From Algoriphagus sp. CAU 1675 (GTDB lineage Bacteria; Bacteroidota; Bacteroidia; Cytophagales; Cyclobacteriaceae): a DNA stretch of 64,000 bases. Under the pieces are notes generated by a model that ran no database searches, was not told the DNA's origin, and saw only the letters and a list, made by a program, of their open reading frames with translations. Shown here in pieces: positions 17,617 through 27,498 of this stretch. The stretch's first letter is position 1, and each line of letters begins with the position of its first letter. The position numbers and the translations under genes were made by a program. The stretch spans positions 660,564 to 724,563 of the forward strand of contig NZ_JARHUI010000002.1 in the NCBI RefSeq assembly GCF_029222925.1, read 5' to 3'.

Positions 17617-18521
17617 TGCTGGGTATTTCGTTTCGGCGACTTCTTTCGGACACCTTCTTCTATAAATCTGATGATTTCACCGGCAATATCGATCCCAGTG
17701 GCTTTTTCTATACCCTCCAATCCAGGCGAGCTATTTACTTCCAAGATCAGAGGCCCTCTAGCAGACTGGAGCATATCCACCCCAGCCACATCCAGACCAA
17801 GAGCCTTGGCTGCTCCAAGGGCTGCCTGTTTTTCAGCTCTGGAAAGCTTGATGACCGTTGCTTTTCCCCCACGATGGAGATTGGATCGGAATTCCCCCTC
17901 TGCTCCCTGGCGCTTCATCGCCCCAACGACCTTTCCATTGACCACAAAAGCACGGATGTCCGCACCTTTTGCTTCCTTGATAAATTCCTGAACAATGATC
18001 CGTGCTCTCAAACCATGAAAAGCCTCAATTACCGACTGTCCGGCCTTTTTTGTCTCTGCCAATACCACTCCTAATCCCTGAGTCCCTTCTAGCAACTTGA
18101 TGATTAAAGGCGCCCCTCCTACATGCTCTATAAGCTGTTTTTCTCCTCCTTTGGAAAAGTTGGTGAAGGCTGTTTTAGGCATACCCAGACCTGCTTTTGA
18201 AAGAATTTGAAGACTGCGGAGTTTATCCCTGCTTCGGACAATGGCCTGGGAATTAACCGCCGAGAATGCTCCCATCAACTCAAATTGACGGACCACAGCG
18301 GTCCCATAAAATGTCACAGAGGCTCCAATTCTGGGGATGATCGCATCCACATCCTTCAACTCCTCACCTTTGTAAATAATCGATGGCCCCTCTTGTTCGA
18401 TAATCAAATCACAGATACTGTGATTGACGATCAAGGCCTCATGACCGGCTTTCTGAATGGCTTCAAATAGCCTTCGGGTAGAATATAAATTGGGGTTCCT
18501 GGAAAGGATTGCGATTTTCAT
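17613..18521 (-). CDS. rimK: RimK-family alpha-L-glutamate ligase
   Basis: The 302-residue ATP-grasp ligase has the RimK opening ([18 protein letters not shown]), the substrate segment [20 protein letters not shown], the ATP-grasp glycine/basic loop [14 protein letters not shown] and the metal-binding [15 protein letters not shown]. coli RimK adds glutamates to the C-terminus of ribosomal protein S6; other members act on other acceptors. The gene overlaps by ATGA both the RimB-like protease gene upstream and hemC downstream. Pairing with RimB is a recurring arrangement, so a joint role in ribosome or protein tail modification is likely, though the acceptor is inferred. Confidence 0.92.
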   Translation of the reverse strand: MKIAILSRNPNLYSTRRLFEAIQKAGHEALIVNHSICDLIIEQEGPSIIYKGEELKDVDAIIPRIGASVTFYGTAVVRQFELMGAFSAVNSQAIVRSRDKLRSLQILSKAGLGMPKTAFTNFSKGGEKQLIEHVGGAPLIIKLLEGTQGLGVVLAETKKAGQSVIEAFHGLRARIIVQEFIKEAKGADIRAFVVNGKVVGAMKRQGAEGEFRSNLHRGGKATVIKLSRAEKQAALGAAKALGLDVAGVDMLQSARGPLILEVNSSPGLEGIEKATGIDIAGEIIRFIEEGVRKKSPKRNTQQ

Positions 18522-18961
18522 GATTTTTTGGTGCGGTATGCTTTGGCAAGATTTATTCCCGATACATCCACGAGGAATCGGTTTCTTAAAATTTTTCTCC
18601 CGAGCAGAATGGCATTTTTCATACTTGATCGGTCTGTCAATGTAATTTCAGCCATAAACTTCTCCCCAGCCAGATCCATTTCCGTCTCTATCAAATAGCG
18701 CTTCTCCACTTGGCCAAAAGAGTTTTTGACTACCTTTTCTCTGTAATTTTCAAAAGTCACTCTTTTTCCTGTAAAATTCTTATGTCCTGGCAACAAGACC
18801 TGAAAGGAAAGCACTTTTTTCCCATCCACATCCTCTTCACGGATTTCCTCAGCATGGACAGAGCTCGTGTATGCCCCGGTGTCCACCTTTGCCCAAACCA
18901 GCCTCAATCCAAGTTCCGGCAGCGTAATCTTCTCTTTTCTCCCAATGATTTTCTTATCCAT
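18518..18961 (-). CDS. RimB/LysX-type ATP-dependent zinc protease family protein
   Basis: The product has 147 residues from the ATG at 18961; a TTG three codons earlier is possible but the protein aligns from [11 protein letters not shown]. It carries the retroviral-aspartyl-protease-like fold signature of the zinc protease family, with [15 protein letters not shown] near residues 26-40 and [13 protein letters not shown] near 112-124, where the Asp of DTGA corresponds to the catalytic position. It partners RimK in pseudomonads, where RimB and RimK act together on ribosomal protein S6. Its start overlaps the polymerase delta' gene by 8 bases and its end overlaps rimK by 4, so all three are co-translated. 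The protease label is from the family, not shown here. Confidence 0.88.
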   Translation of the reverse strand: MDKKIIGRKEKITLPELGLRLVWAKVDTGAYTSSVHAEEIREEDVDGKKVLSFQVLLPGHKNFTGKRVTFENYREKVVKNSFGQVEKRYLIETEMDLAGEKFMAEITLTDRSSMKNAILLGRKILRNRFLVDVSGINLAKAYRTKKS

Positions 18962-20111
18962 TTCTGCCAATTTTAGCCATCAGGATCAAAATTTCCATAG
19001 ACAAGTCCGTAAAGATCATTTTTGCATTCCCGTTTCTTTCTAAGTGATAAAGGGCTTTGTTAAACAACTCATAAAGCCCCGCGACATGTTCTTCCTTCAG
19101 GACAGAACCCGATATCTTCTGGACAAAAGTCCTGTCTTCACCATTTGTCCTCAATAGGGCATCCAGCTCCACATTTTGTAACAAAATCTCCCTGAGAACA
19201 TTAATTCCGGTCTGAAGGAGGGATTTTTCCCCTTCGATATCCATTTTGTGAAAAACTTCAGCCAAAGCAAAAATCTCCTTGAAATGTCTTCCGTGACACA
19301 AACGAAACCAATTACGGATCCAGGCAACCTGCTGATCCTCCACCTGATTGACCAGGCGAAGAGCCTCCCGCATACTACCGTCCGCAATCATGGAAATCTG
19401 TGAAGCAGTCTGCTCATCGCAATGGCCGGCTTCTACGAGATAATTTTTGATCTCCTCATCAGAAAAACCTCTGATCACTACTTTTTGGGTTCGGGAAAGG
19501 ATGGTAGTCAACAACTGATCCGGCACCGAGGTGACGAGCATAAAAATGGTTTTTGGCTGAGGCTCCTCAATGATCTTAAGCAAAGCATTGGCTGCATTTG
19601 CATTTAAATATTCCGGAGCCCAGATCATCATGATTTTATATCCCCCTTCAAAGGAAACCAATGAGAGAGTCTGAATGATTTTTCGGGCTGCTCCTACAGA
19701 AATATTGAGCTGCTTCTTTTCAAAATTGTTGAAATAAATATAATCATGAACATTTCCGTAAGGTTGTTCCTGAACAAATTTCCTCCAATTGGCCAGATGA
19801 TCCACCTTTTGATCCTTTTCATCATCTCCCACTTTTTCATCGTCTTTCCCCTTACTGATTAGAGGAAATGCAAAATTCAAATCAGGCATCACCAATTTAG
19901 CCATTCTTTGACATGAGGAACATTGACCACAGGAATCGGTATCACTCGGATTTTGGCAATACAAGTATGTCGCCAAGGCCAAAGCCATGGTCAGGTTGGC
20001 CGATCCCTCTGGACCATGAAAAAGTAAAGCATGTGCCAAATGGTTATTTTTGACCGCGTTTAGAAGGTTGTTTTTAGTCTCCGGAAGGCCCGGTATCTCG
20101 GCAAATTGCAT
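18954..20111 (-). CDS. holB: DNA polymerase III delta' subunit (clamp-loader subunit)
   Basis: The 385-residue AAA+ protein resembles delta': HALLFHGPEGSANLTMALA occupies the P-loop position, followed by a zinc module CQNPSDTDSCGQCSSC, an ALLKIIEEP segment, and LSRTQ in place of the arginine-finger SRC. The P-loop lacks the Lys-Thr of a working Walker A, as expected for delta', which does not hydrolyse ATP. An insert of charged residues (KGKDDEKVGDDEKDQKVD) follows the zinc module. It is 12 bases from the GlmU-like gene and overlaps the RimB-like gene. The role is loading of the sliding clamp. Confidence 0.92.
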   Translation of the reverse strand: MQFAEIPGLPETKNNLLNAVKNNHLAHALLFHGPEGSANLTMALALATYLYCQNPSDTDSCGQCSSCQRMAKLVMPDLNFAFPLISKGKDDEKVGDDEKDQKVDHLANWRKFVQEQPYGNVHDYIYFNNFEKKQLNISVGAARKIIQTLSLVSFEGGYKIMMIWAPEYLNANAANALLKIIEEPQPKTIFMLVTSVPDQLLTTILSRTQKVVIRGFSDEEIKNYLVEAGHCDEQTASQISMIADGSMREALRLVNQVEDQQVAWIRNWFRLCHGRHFKEIFALAEVFHKMDIEGEKSLLQTGINVLREILLQNVELDALLRTNGEDRTFVQKISGSVLKEEHVAGLYELFNKALYHLERNGNAKMIFTDLSMEILILMAKIGRNG

Positions 20112-20122
20112 AACTTAATCGA

Positions 20123-21319
20123 TCAGGATTTCTTTTCCCAAATTCTATAGCTTTTGGACATTTCAAAAATCCGCTCAAGGATTTCTTTTTCTTCATGGGA
20201 CCAAACTACATTTCTTCTGGCCATGATCGCTTTGCTAGTCTCTTCAAATTGGGGAAACTGAAAGGTAGAAAATCCTGCCGCTCCACCCCAAGCAAATGAT
20301 GGAATGAAATTTCTCGGAAAGCCATCCCCGAATATATTGGCACCAACTCCAACCACGGTTCCGGTATTGAACATAGTATTGATTCCGCATTTGGAATGAT
20401 CTCCCATGATCAAACCGCAGAACTGCAGCCCGGTATTGGCAAAACCTCCTTTTGTATAATCCCAGAGCTTTACCGGCGCATAATTGTTTTTCAGATTGCT
20501 GGTATTGGTATCTGCGCCCAAATTACACCATTCACCGATCACTGAATTCCCCAGAAATCCTTCATGGCCTTTGTTGGAATAACCGAAAATGACGGAATTG
20601 GACACTTCACCTCCTACTTTGGAAAAAGGCCCCACGGTAGTATCCCCTCTGAGTTTGGCCCCCATGTTCAGTGTAGAACCCTCACAGATCGCAAATGGCC
20701 CCCGTACCAGTGAACCTTCCTGGATATCGGTATTTTTGCCGATATAGATCGGCCCGTTTTCAGCATTCAGTACCGCAGCCCGGATTTGGGCTCCTTCTTC
20801 GATAAAGATATTTTCAGACGCATAGACACGGGTATATGGATCTGTGATCTCCGCAGACTTCCTTCCCTTGGTGATAAGAATAAAATCCTTCCTGATCTCC
20901 TCTCCATTAAACTGAAAAATCTGCCAGGTTTTCTGCAATAGCTTGGGTTCAGACTCCATCTCCACCGCTTCTTTATCAGCACAAGCACTTAGATTTTTTT
21001 CAGTTTCGCCGATATAAGCAGCAAGAAGGGTTTTGCCAAAATACAAAGCCTGGGAAGGCTTAAGTTTTTTCAATTGGGAAAGTGAGTCTTCATCAGGAAG
21101 CCAAGAACCGTTGACAGCCAAGAGTGAACCTTCCGCTCTCTGAAACTTGGTTTGCAAGTAATCCTGAGTCAAATAGGAAACCACTTTTCCGGTATATTTT
21201 TCCCATTTTTCTGAAATCTTCAGAATACCGACACGGATGTCGGCCACAGGCCTTGTAAAAGTAAAGGGCAACAATGAACCCCGGATAGAAGGGTCATCAA
21301 ACAAAAGAATATTCTCCAT
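20123..21319 (-). CDS. GlmU-like putative sugar nucleotidyltransferase/acetyltransferase
   Basis: The 398-residue protein has an N-terminal half that resembles a nucleotidyltransferase fold and a C-terminal left-handed beta-helix rich in hexapeptide repeats (for example ENGPIYIGKNTDIQEGSLVRG, with GAKLRGDTTVG and NLGADTNTSNLKNN). The family, found in Bacteroidota and known as the alternative GlmU, is proposed to make UDP-GlcNAc from GlcN-1-P, which fits the cell-wall pathway, but the activity is inferred from the family. It follows rpmE2 across a terminator and is 12 bases from holB, so it heads the long operon, probably by partial read-through or an unseen promoter. Confidence 0.85.
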   Translation of the reverse strand: MENILLFDDPSIRGSLLPFTFTRPVADIRVGILKISEKWEKYTGKVVSYLTQDYLQTKFQRAEGSLLAVNGSWLPDEDSLSQLKKLKPSQALYFGKTLLAAYIGETEKNLSACADKEAVEMESEPKLLQKTWQIFQFNGEEIRKDFILITKGRKSAEITDPYTRVYASENIFIEEGAQIRAAVLNAENGPIYIGKNTDIQEGSLVRGPFAICEGSTLNMGAKLRGDTTVGPFSKVGGEVSNSVIFGYSNKGHEGFLGNSVIGEWCNLGADTNTSNLKNNYAPVKLWDYTKGGFANTGLQFCGLIMGDHSKCGINTMFNTGTVVGVGANIFGDGFPRNFIPSFAWGGAAGFSTFQFPQFEETSKAIMARRNVVWSHEEKEILERIFEMSKSYRIWEKKS

Positions 21320-21331
21320 GGGGCAAAAATA

Positions 21332-21369
21332 AAAAAGTCTCCCGGAATCCTTGCTCCGGGAGACTTTTT
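21332..21369 (-). terminator. Rho-independent terminator between rpmE2 and the GlmU-like gene
   Basis: A 15-base-pair near-perfect stem (21332-21346 with 21355-21369) with A- and T-runs on both sides, 20 bases after the rpmE2 stop. It can work on both strands and insulates the abundant ribosomal transcript from the downstream operon. Confidence 0.9.
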
Positions 21370-21388
21370 AGCCTGAAGGCTACTCGAA

Positions 21389-21634
21389 TTACTTCTTCGC
21401 GTATCTTCTGTTGAATTTCTCCACTCGACCAGCAGTGTCAAGCAACATTTTCTTACCAGTGTAGAATGGGTGAGACTCGGAGCTCACTTCAATTTTGTAC
21501 ACAGGATATTCTTTGCCATCTTCCCATACGATAGTTTCGCTGGTCTCGATAGTAGATTTTGTCAAGAACTTAAACTCGGAGGAAGTGTCATAAAACACAA
21601 CGTCTCTGTAGTTTGGATGAATATCAGCTTTCAT
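21389..21634 (-). CDS. rpmE2: 50S ribosomal protein L31, type B (zinc-free)
   Basis: This 81-residue L31 opens [14 protein letters not shown] and contains [12 protein letters not shown], typical of type B. It has no cysteine, so it is the zinc-independent (C-minus) form that substitutes for zinc-binding L31. The predicted size and the strong promoter (21674-21705) and terminator suit a ribosomal protein gene. It is a 50S surface protein. Confidence 0.97.
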   Translation of the reverse strand: MKADIHPNYRDVVFYDTSSEFKFLTKSTIETSETIVWEDGKEYPVYKIEVSSESHPFYTGKKMLLDTAGRVEKFNRRYAKK

Positions 21635-21673
21635 ATGACTAGTATTTTTATAGTAGCTTTTTCAAATGAGGCA

Positions 21674-21705
21674 CAAAGTTATCCTTTTTATCAAATCCCA
21701 CCAAA
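21674..21705 (-). promoter_or_regulatory. Bacteroidota-type promoter of rpmE2
   Basis: On the minus strand TTTG (at 21702-21705), 20 bases, then TAACTTTG (at 21674-21681) match the -33 and -7 elements. The start site would fall about 30 bases before the rpmE2 ATG. Confidence 0.75.
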
Positions 21706-21861
21706 TCTTTGACAAAATTAAATCCCAGAGACTGAATTGAAAAGCATTGTTTTTACAAAATCTTCAATCGAACCCCAATTTTCGTGGTTTTTCAGCCGGC
21801 AAGTTGTTTTTTTTACTGACATTAATCTTTCCGTTTTTCCTTTCTTTAAAAGTTTTCGCTG

Positions 21862-23562
21862 ATGCACAAACCCTTTGAATTTCGCCGTTTCCTTTTTGGC
21901 TTTTGGCTCACTGTTTTTTTGGCAAGCCCTTTTTTTGCTTTGGCACAAGGAAGCTATATCCCCTACGACCGGGACTATTACCATAAAATCGAGCGGTATG
22001 AAATCCTCCAGGGTAAAAACAATTCCTTCTTCCAAACAGGTTTCAAACCCTATAGAAGGGATATCTTAGCCCAATACCTGGACAGCCTTTCCCAGGATCC
22101 GGTGATCCGGTCTTCCTCGGACCGATTCAACCTGGATTACCTCTCTCAAGACAACTGGGAGTTTGTGCAACGGGAAACCCCAGAATCTGAAAAACCCTTC
22201 CTTAAGAAACTCTATCGTCGACCGGGTGATTTTGCACATTATTACAGCGAAGATTTTGACATCCATCTAAGTCCGGTCATTTACCTTGGCGGAGGGATGG
22301 AAACCGATAATGACCGCAATCCGGCCCAACTGACACGAGGCGCCGTCATCCGCGGATCCATAGATCAAAAAGTGAGTTTTTTTACCTACATCACCACTAC
22401 CGAACTGTTTTTTCCTTCCTGGGTAAAAAGCTATGCAGAACACAACGGGGCTGTACCTGGAGAAGGTTTCTGGAAGGAATACAATCGGGATGGTTATAAT
22501 TTCTTTTCGGCAAGAGGACATGTGAATTTTCACCTGACCAAAAGTATTCAGGCTCAAATCGGCCATGACAGAAACTTCGTGGGAGAAGGGTACCGTTCCT
22601 TCGTGCTATCTGACTTCTCAAACCCTTATATGTTTGTGAAGCTGAATACCAAAGTCTGGAAATTCCAGCTGACTAATCTATGGACTCAACTCACTGCGGA
22701 TGTCATTTATGACCGGGGCAGGCCCACTGATGGAAGATATAACCAAAAATGGTTTTCCATGCATCGCTTGAGTTTCAATGTAGGCAAGAAACTAAATCTG
22801 GGCTTTTTTGAATCCGTGATGACGGATCAAGCGAATTTCAATTATTTCAACCCCATTGTTTTCTTCCGCTGGGTGGAGCAACAACTCGGCACCCCGGACA
22901 AGGTAATGCTGGGTACAGATGCCAAATGGAATTTTAAACCTGGGATGCAATTGTATGGACAGTTTGCCCTGGATGAATTTGTCTTTAATGAGTTTTTTGG
23001 AATAGATGGAAAGGGGTCCAAAAGAAACAAATACGGTGTTCAGCTGGGCTACAAGTATCTCAATGTGCTGGACATCTCCAATCTGGACCTCCAGTTGGAA
23101 TTCAATACTGCCCGTCCATACACTTTCCAGGAAAAGTTCGACTACCAGTCCTATACCAACTGGCGCACACCACTCACCCATCCTCGCGGGGCCAATTTCA
23201 GGGAAGTTCTGGGAATAGTCCGATATCAACCTTTGCCCCGGCTTAATTTAAGCTTGGTGGGAATGTACCAAGTGTATGGGTCCGATCCGGATGCGGAAAC
23301 CAACTGGGGAGGAGATATTCTGAAGAACCGATTATATGGAAATCCTACAGGATTATTTGGAAATGAAACCGGACAGGGAATAGAAAACACCATCATTCAA
23401 TCCAACCTAACAGCAAGCTATATGCTCCGCCACAACTTCTTTATTGACGCATCCCATACCTATAGAAGGAGAAGTGCCCAGGATCTGAACAGTCCAGAAA
23501 GCTCGCAGTTTCTGCAATTGGGCATACGTTGGAACTTTATCCTGCCTGATTTCAACTTCTAG
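21862..23562 (+). CDS. Wzi/RemB-like outer membrane beta-barrel protein
   Basis: The 566-residue protein has a signal peptide ending LAQG and then a long beta-rich chain (YIPYDRDYYHKIERYEIL, many alternating strands, final IRWNFILPDFNF). The opening and plan resemble the capsule assembly Wzi family and the gliding-associated RemB group of Bacteroidota. It is followed 51 bases later by an MsbA-like exporter on the same strand, so a role in exporting or holding a surface polysaccharide is conceivable, but that is inference. No capsule synthesis genes are beside it. The identity is at family level only. Confidence 0.7.
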   Translation: MHKPFEFRRFLFGFWLTVFLASPFFALAQGSYIPYDRDYYHKIERYEILQGKNNSFFQTGFKPYRRDILAQYLDSLSQDPVIRSSSDRFNLDYLSQDNWEFVQRETPESEKPFLKKLYRRPGDFAHYYSEDFDIHLSPVIYLGGGMETDNDRNPAQLTRGAVIRGSIDQKVSFFTYITTTELFFPSWVKSYAEHNGAVPGEGFWKEYNRDGYNFFSARGHVNFHLTKSIQAQIGHDRNFVGEGYRSFVLSDFSNPYMFVKLNTKVWKFQLTNLWTQLTADVIYDRGRPTDGRYNQKWFSMHRLSFNVGKKLNLGFFESVMTDQANFNYFNPIVFFRWVEQQLGTPDKVMLGTDAKWNFKPGMQLYGQFALDEFVFNEFFGIDGKGSKRNKYGVQLGYKYLNVLDISNLDLQLEFNTARPYTFQEKFDYQSYTNWRTPLTHPRGANFREVLGIVRYQPLPRLNLSLVGMYQVYGSDPDAETNWGGDILKNRLYGNPTGLFGNETGQGIENTIIQSNLTASYMLRHNFFIDASHTYRRRSAQDLNSPESSQFLQLGIRWNFILPDFNF

Positions 23563-23613
23563 TACGAATACAATTTTCCGTAACTTGCGGGCCAATAACC
23601 CGAGTATAGCTCC

Positions 23614-25446
23614 ATGAAAACATACCTGCGAATTCTTTCCTATGCCAAACCCTATGGAAGATTCGTGCCTGTGTACCTTCTGTACGCCCTGCTGTCCATT
23701 ATTTTTGGATTGATCAATTTCACCCTGCTCAAACCTCTATTTGATGTGATATTTGAGCAGGTAGACCCTGCCAGTTTGGAACAGTTTGCTGAAAAGCCTG
23801 AATTCAGCTTTTCCATCTCCTACTTCACCAATCTGTTCAATTACAATTTCCTGCAGGTAGCTGAGATTTATGGAAAAATGGGAACCCTCTTTTATGTCTG
23901 TATCATTATTGTGGTTTCTGTTTTTCTTTCCAACCTCTTCACTTACCTATCCGGAGTAGTATTGGCAAAAGTGCGGGCTACAGTCATCAAGCGCATGAGG
24001 ATGGATGTTTTTGGCAAGGTAAGCCGCTTGCACATCGGGTATTTTTCCAATGAGCGAAAGGGAGATTTGATGTCCAAAATGACCAATGATGTCCAGGAAG
24101 TAGAAAACACAATTGTGCAATCCCTTCGGGTGGTTTTCAGAGAGCCGGCTACTATTATCCTATACTTTTCCGTACTCTTTATGATGTCGGTGAAGCTGAC
24201 CCTTTTCACGATTCTGATCATTCCAATTGCCGGAGGGATCATTGGGGGAATTACCAAAAGACTTAAAAAACGAGCAATCCAAAGTCAACAATCCTTGGGC
24301 CGTATTGTCAATATACTGGATGAGACACTTGGAGGAATGCGGGTCATCAAGGCCTTCAATGCCGAAAACTTCATGAGCAAGAAGTTTGACAGGGAGACCG
24401 ATTATTATGCAGGGGTCAATGTCAATATGGCTCGAAAAAACGAATTGGCTTCCCCGATTTCCCAGTTTCTCGGTGTGACCGTAGTAGCAGGAATTTTGGT
24501 TTATGGTGGGAGTTTGGTATTAAGCGGAGCATCCGAATTAAGCGCATCGGACTTTATCACCTATATCATTATTTTCACCCAAGTTCTGAATCCTGCCAAG
24601 GAAATCTCAAGAGCCGCAAGCAGCATTCAGCGTGGAATCGCTTCTGCTGAGCGGATTTTTGAAGTGGTCGACACCCCTTCTCAAATCAGCAGTCCGAGTC
24701 AACCCGCTTCACTGAACGACTTCAAACAGTCCATCCAATTCAAGGACGTCAGCTTTGCTTACCAGGAAAAGAAAGTTTTGAAAAACATTAGATTTTCCCT
24801 TGAGAAAGGAAAAACCATTGCTTTGGTTGGTCCTTCAGGTGGAGGAAAATCAACCCTAGCGGATTTGGTTCCAAGATTTTATGATCCCACAGAGGGACAA
24901 ATCCTGCTGGACGGAACGGATCTTAGAAATTTCGATCTCAAAGATCTAAGAAGCCTAATGGGGATAGTAACCCAGGAATCCATCCTTTTTAATGATTCGG
25001 TCTTCAACAATATCGCTTTCGGGCTGGACAATATCACGGAAAAGCAAGTGATCGAGGCAGCCAAAATAGCCAATGCCCATGAGTTTATTGTGAAAATGGA
25101 AAACGGTTATCAGACTTCCATCGGGGAGCGGGGTTCCAAACTTTCCGGAGGACAGAGACAAAGGCTAAGCATTGCTAGGGCGGTGTTGAAAAACCCACCA
25201 ATTTTAATTTTGGATGAAGCTACCTCCGCATTGGATTCCGAGTCAGAATTGCTCGTTCAGGAAGCCTTGACCAAGCTCATGTCCAATCGTACCACTTTGG
25301 TCATTGCACACCGATTGAGTACCATTCAGCATGCAGATGAAATCCTGGTGATCGAGCAGGGAGAGATCGTCCAGCGGGGCACCCACAGCGAATTGATGAA
25401 GAGTGAAGGCTTGTACCAAAAGCTTTCCAGTATTCAGTCCGTTTAG
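23614..25446 (+). CDS. MsbA-like ABC exporter (fused permease and ATPase)
   Basis: The 610-residue half-transporter has six membrane helices in the first 330 residues and an ATPase domain with Walker A GPSGGGKST from residue 406, signature LSGGQ from 510, Walker B ILILDEA from 530 and the switch His in IAHRLST. It should form a homodimer in the inner membrane. MsbA itself flips lipid A-core; here the substrate could be a lipid or drug. A 129-residue small membrane protein follows 30 bases later, probably in the same transcript. A second, divergent exporter is at 36774. Confidence 0.93.
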   Translation: MKTYLRILSYAKPYGRFVPVYLLYALLSIIFGLINFTLLKPLFDVIFEQVDPASLEQFAEKPEFSFSISYFTNLFNYNFLQVAEIYGKMGTLFYVCIIIVVSVFLSNLFTYLSGVVLAKVRATVIKRMRMDVFGKVSRLHIGYFSNERKGDLMSKMTNDVQEVENTIVQSLRVVFREPATIILYFSVLFMMSVKLTLFTILIIPIAGGIIGGITKRLKKRAIQSQQSLGRIVNILDETLGGMRVIKAFNAENFMSKKFDRETDYYAGVNVNMARKNELASPISQFLGVTVVAGILVYGGSLVLSGASELSASDFITYIIIFTQVLNPAKEISRAASSIQRGIASAERIFEVVDTPSQISSPSQPASLNDFKQSIQFKDVSFAYQEKKVLKNIRFSLEKGKTIALVGPSGGGKSTLADLVPRFYDPTEGQILLDGTDLRNFDLKDLRSLMGIVTQESILFNDSVFNNIAFGLDNITEKQVIEAAKIANAHEFIVKMENGYQTSIGERGSKLSGGQRQRLSIARAVLKNPPILILDEATSALDSESELLVQEALTKLMSNRTTLVIAHRLSTIQHADEILVIEQGEIVQRGTHSELMKSEGLYQKLSSIQSV

Positions 25447-25476
25447 TATATTGGGATAACCTAATTTGATTTTCCT

Positions 25477-25866
25477 ATGAAAAAAATACATCAAATTCTT
25501 CAAATCATCTTGCTGGTTTATTTTGCCGGCTTTTTGGTTTTCTTTATCTCCTTCAACACCCTAGGAGGACTTGTTGGCATGGAGGAAGTTACTGCTGACA
25601 ATTTGGTAAGCATCTTGCTTGTAGGTTTGGTACTGTTCCTTTTGGCATGGCTCCTGAGCAAAATGACTGTTTCTTCTCTGGAAGGAAAAATCAAAAAGAT
25701 GGAGCAGGAAATGAATGGACTGAAGGCAAAAATCTATGATTTTGAACATCCGAAGAAGGAAACAAAATCCAAGCCGGCCCCAGCCCAAAAGTCGACTCCT
25801 CCTTCTGAATCTTCTGATCAGGAGCAAAGCAGCATTCCTCCCCGTCAAAATATTATAGACGAATAA
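25477..25866 (+). CDS. Unknown small membrane protein with coiled coil and disordered tail
   Basis: This 129-residue protein has two predicted membrane helices (residues about 6-28 and 43-63), a coiled-coil segment about 65-92 (SSLEGKIKKMEQEMNGLKAKI) and a Lys/Pro/Ser-rich tail that looks disordered. I do not recognise the family. It lies 30 bases after the MsbA-like gene and before a terminator, so it is probably the last gene of that unit and may be an accessory of the exporter. Confidence 0.75.
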   Translation: MKKIHQILQIILLVYFAGFLVFFISFNTLGGLVGMEEVTADNLVSILLVGLVLFLLAWLLSKMTVSSLEGKIKKMEQEMNGLKAKIYDFEHPKKETKSKPAPAQKSTPPSESSDQEQSSIPPRQNIIDE

Positions 25867-25894
25867 AGATTTAATTTTCCGAATCTAGTATATT

Positions 25895-25922
25895 GAGGAG
25901 ACCAAATAGGTCTCCTTTTTTT
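25895..25922 (+). terminator. Rho-independent terminator between the small membrane gene and comM
   Basis: AGGAGACC (25896-25903) pairs with GGTCTCCT (25909-25916) around a 5-base loop, then a T-run. A longer ATG frame at 25893 would start inside it, supporting the comM start at 25929. Confidence 0.9.
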
Positions 25923-25928
25923 AATTGT

Positions 25929-27467
25929 ATGGTTGCTAAAACTTTTGGAAGTGCTGTTTCAGGCGTGGACGCCAATATCATTACCATTGAGGTAAACGTA
26001 GGTCAGGGCACCAGCTTTTTCATGGTGGGCCTGCCTGACTCTGCCGTCAAGGAATCCCAACAAAGGGTAGAATCTGCTTTGAAGTACTATGGCTTCCGCA
26101 TGCCTCGGCAAAAGGTCGTCATCAACCTGGCTCCCGCCGATATCCGAAAGGAAGGCTCTGCCTATGATCTCCCTATTGCCATGGGGATACTTCAAGCCTC
26201 CGAACAGGTAAATTTTCCCGAGCTGGACCGCTATATCATCATGGGTGAACTTTCATTGGATGGTCAACTGCGCCCTATCAAGGGAGTGCTTCCCATAGCG
26301 ATAGAAGCAAGAAAACGGGGATTCAAGGGATTTATTCTTCCTCTGGCAAATGCAAAAGAGGCTTCCATAGTCAACAACCTGGACATCATCGGGGTGGAGA
26401 CTCTGCAGCAGGCTGCTGATTTTCTGATGGGGGATTTGCAAATAGAACCAATGGTTACAGACACCCGGGAGATCTTTTACCATTCCTTGGATGAAAATGA
26501 ATTCGATTTTGCCGATGTGCAGGGTCAGGAAAACATCAAAAGAGCCATGGAAATCGCTGCAGCCGGAGGACACAATGTGATCATGATCGGGCCCCCGGGA
26601 GCTGGCAAAACCATGTTGGCCAAACGCCTTCCTTCTATCCTGCCTCCCCTCTCCCTTCAGGAAGCTTTGGAAACCACTAAGATTCATTCTGTAGCAGGGA
26701 AGCTTGGAAAAAACGCCTCTTTATTGGCACAGCGTCCATTCAGAAGCCCCCACCACACCATATCAGATGTAGCCTTGGTCGGAGGGGGAGGAAATCCTCA
26801 ACCTGGAGAAATTTCTCTCGCTCACAATGGAGTCCTGTTTCTGGACGAGCTTCCAGAATTTAAGCGCACGGTTTTGGAAGTCATGCGCCAGCCTCTTGAA
26901 GAACGGAAAGTCACCATCTCCAGAGCCAAAGTTTCCGTGGACTATCCCGCCAACTTCATGCTCATCGCCAGCATGAATCCTTGTCCCTGTGGCTACTACA
27001 ATCACCCAGAAAAGGAATGTGTCTGTGGACCCGGAATTGTACAACGCTACCTCAACAAGGTCAGTGGCCCACTTCTGGACCGCATCGACCTGCATGTGGA
27101 AGTGACCCCTGTGAAATTCGAGGAGATGACCTCCACCCGAAAAAGCGAATCCAGCCAAGCCATTCGAGAGCGGGTAATTCAGGGCCGGGAACGCCAAAAG
27201 GAAAGATTCCAAAACAATCCCGAAGTCTATTGCAATGCCATGATGCCTTCCCATCTGGTCAAAGAAGTATGCCAGATCAATGAGGCCGGAAAAGCCCTTC
27301 TGAAAACTGCTATGGAACGACTGGGACTTTCTGCCAGGGCATATGACCGCATTCTCAAGGTCGCAAGAACCATCGCCGATATCGCAGACAGCGAATCCAT
27401 CAAGGTAGAACATTTGGCAGAAGCTATCCAATACCGCAGTCTGGACAGAGAAGGTTGGGCAGGGTAA
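25929..27467 (+). CDS. comM: YifB/ComM-family Mg-chelatase-like AAA ATPase
   Basis: The protein has 512 residues from the ATG at 25929. It has the ComM plan: an N-terminal Lon-type S5 fold (GLPDSAVKESQQRVESAL), a AAA core with Walker A GPPGAGKT near residues 217-224 and Walker B LFLDELPE, the Cys-rich MNPCPCGYYNHPEKECVC segment, and a C-terminal helical domain with RAYDRILKVARTIADI. In naturally competent bacteria ComM is a hexameric helicase that drives branch migration after DNA uptake; it occurs very widely. It is preceded by a terminator and followed 31 bases later by the Mrr-like nuclease gene. Confidence 0.95.
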   Translation: MVAKTFGSAVSGVDANIITIEVNVGQGTSFFMVGLPDSAVKESQQRVESALKYYGFRMPRQKVVINLAPADIRKEGSAYDLPIAMGILQASEQVNFPELDRYIIMGELSLDGQLRPIKGVLPIAIEARKRGFKGFILPLANAKEASIVNNLDIIGVETLQQAADFLMGDLQIEPMVTDTREIFYHSLDENEFDFADVQGQENIKRAMEIAAAGGHNVIMIGPPGAGKTMLAKRLPSILPPLSLQEALETTKIHSVAGKLGKNASLLAQRPFRSPHHTISDVALVGGGGNPQPGEISLAHNGVLFLDELPEFKRTVLEVMRQPLEERKVTISRAKVSVDYPANFMLIASMNPCPCGYYNHPEKECVCGPGIVQRYLNKVSGPLLDRIDLHVEVTPVKFEEMTSTRKSESSQAIRERVIQGRERQKERFQNNPEVYCNAMMPSHLVKEVCQINEAGKALLKTAMERLGLSARAYDRILKVARTIADIADSESIKVEHLAEAIQYRSLDREGWAG

Positions 27468-27498
27468 TTAATTAGGAATGAAGAATTAAAAGTTTTAA

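Noticed and set aside
26763..27431. 222-codon frame antisense to comM
   Set aside because: Shadow of a conserved gene with no recognisable motif.
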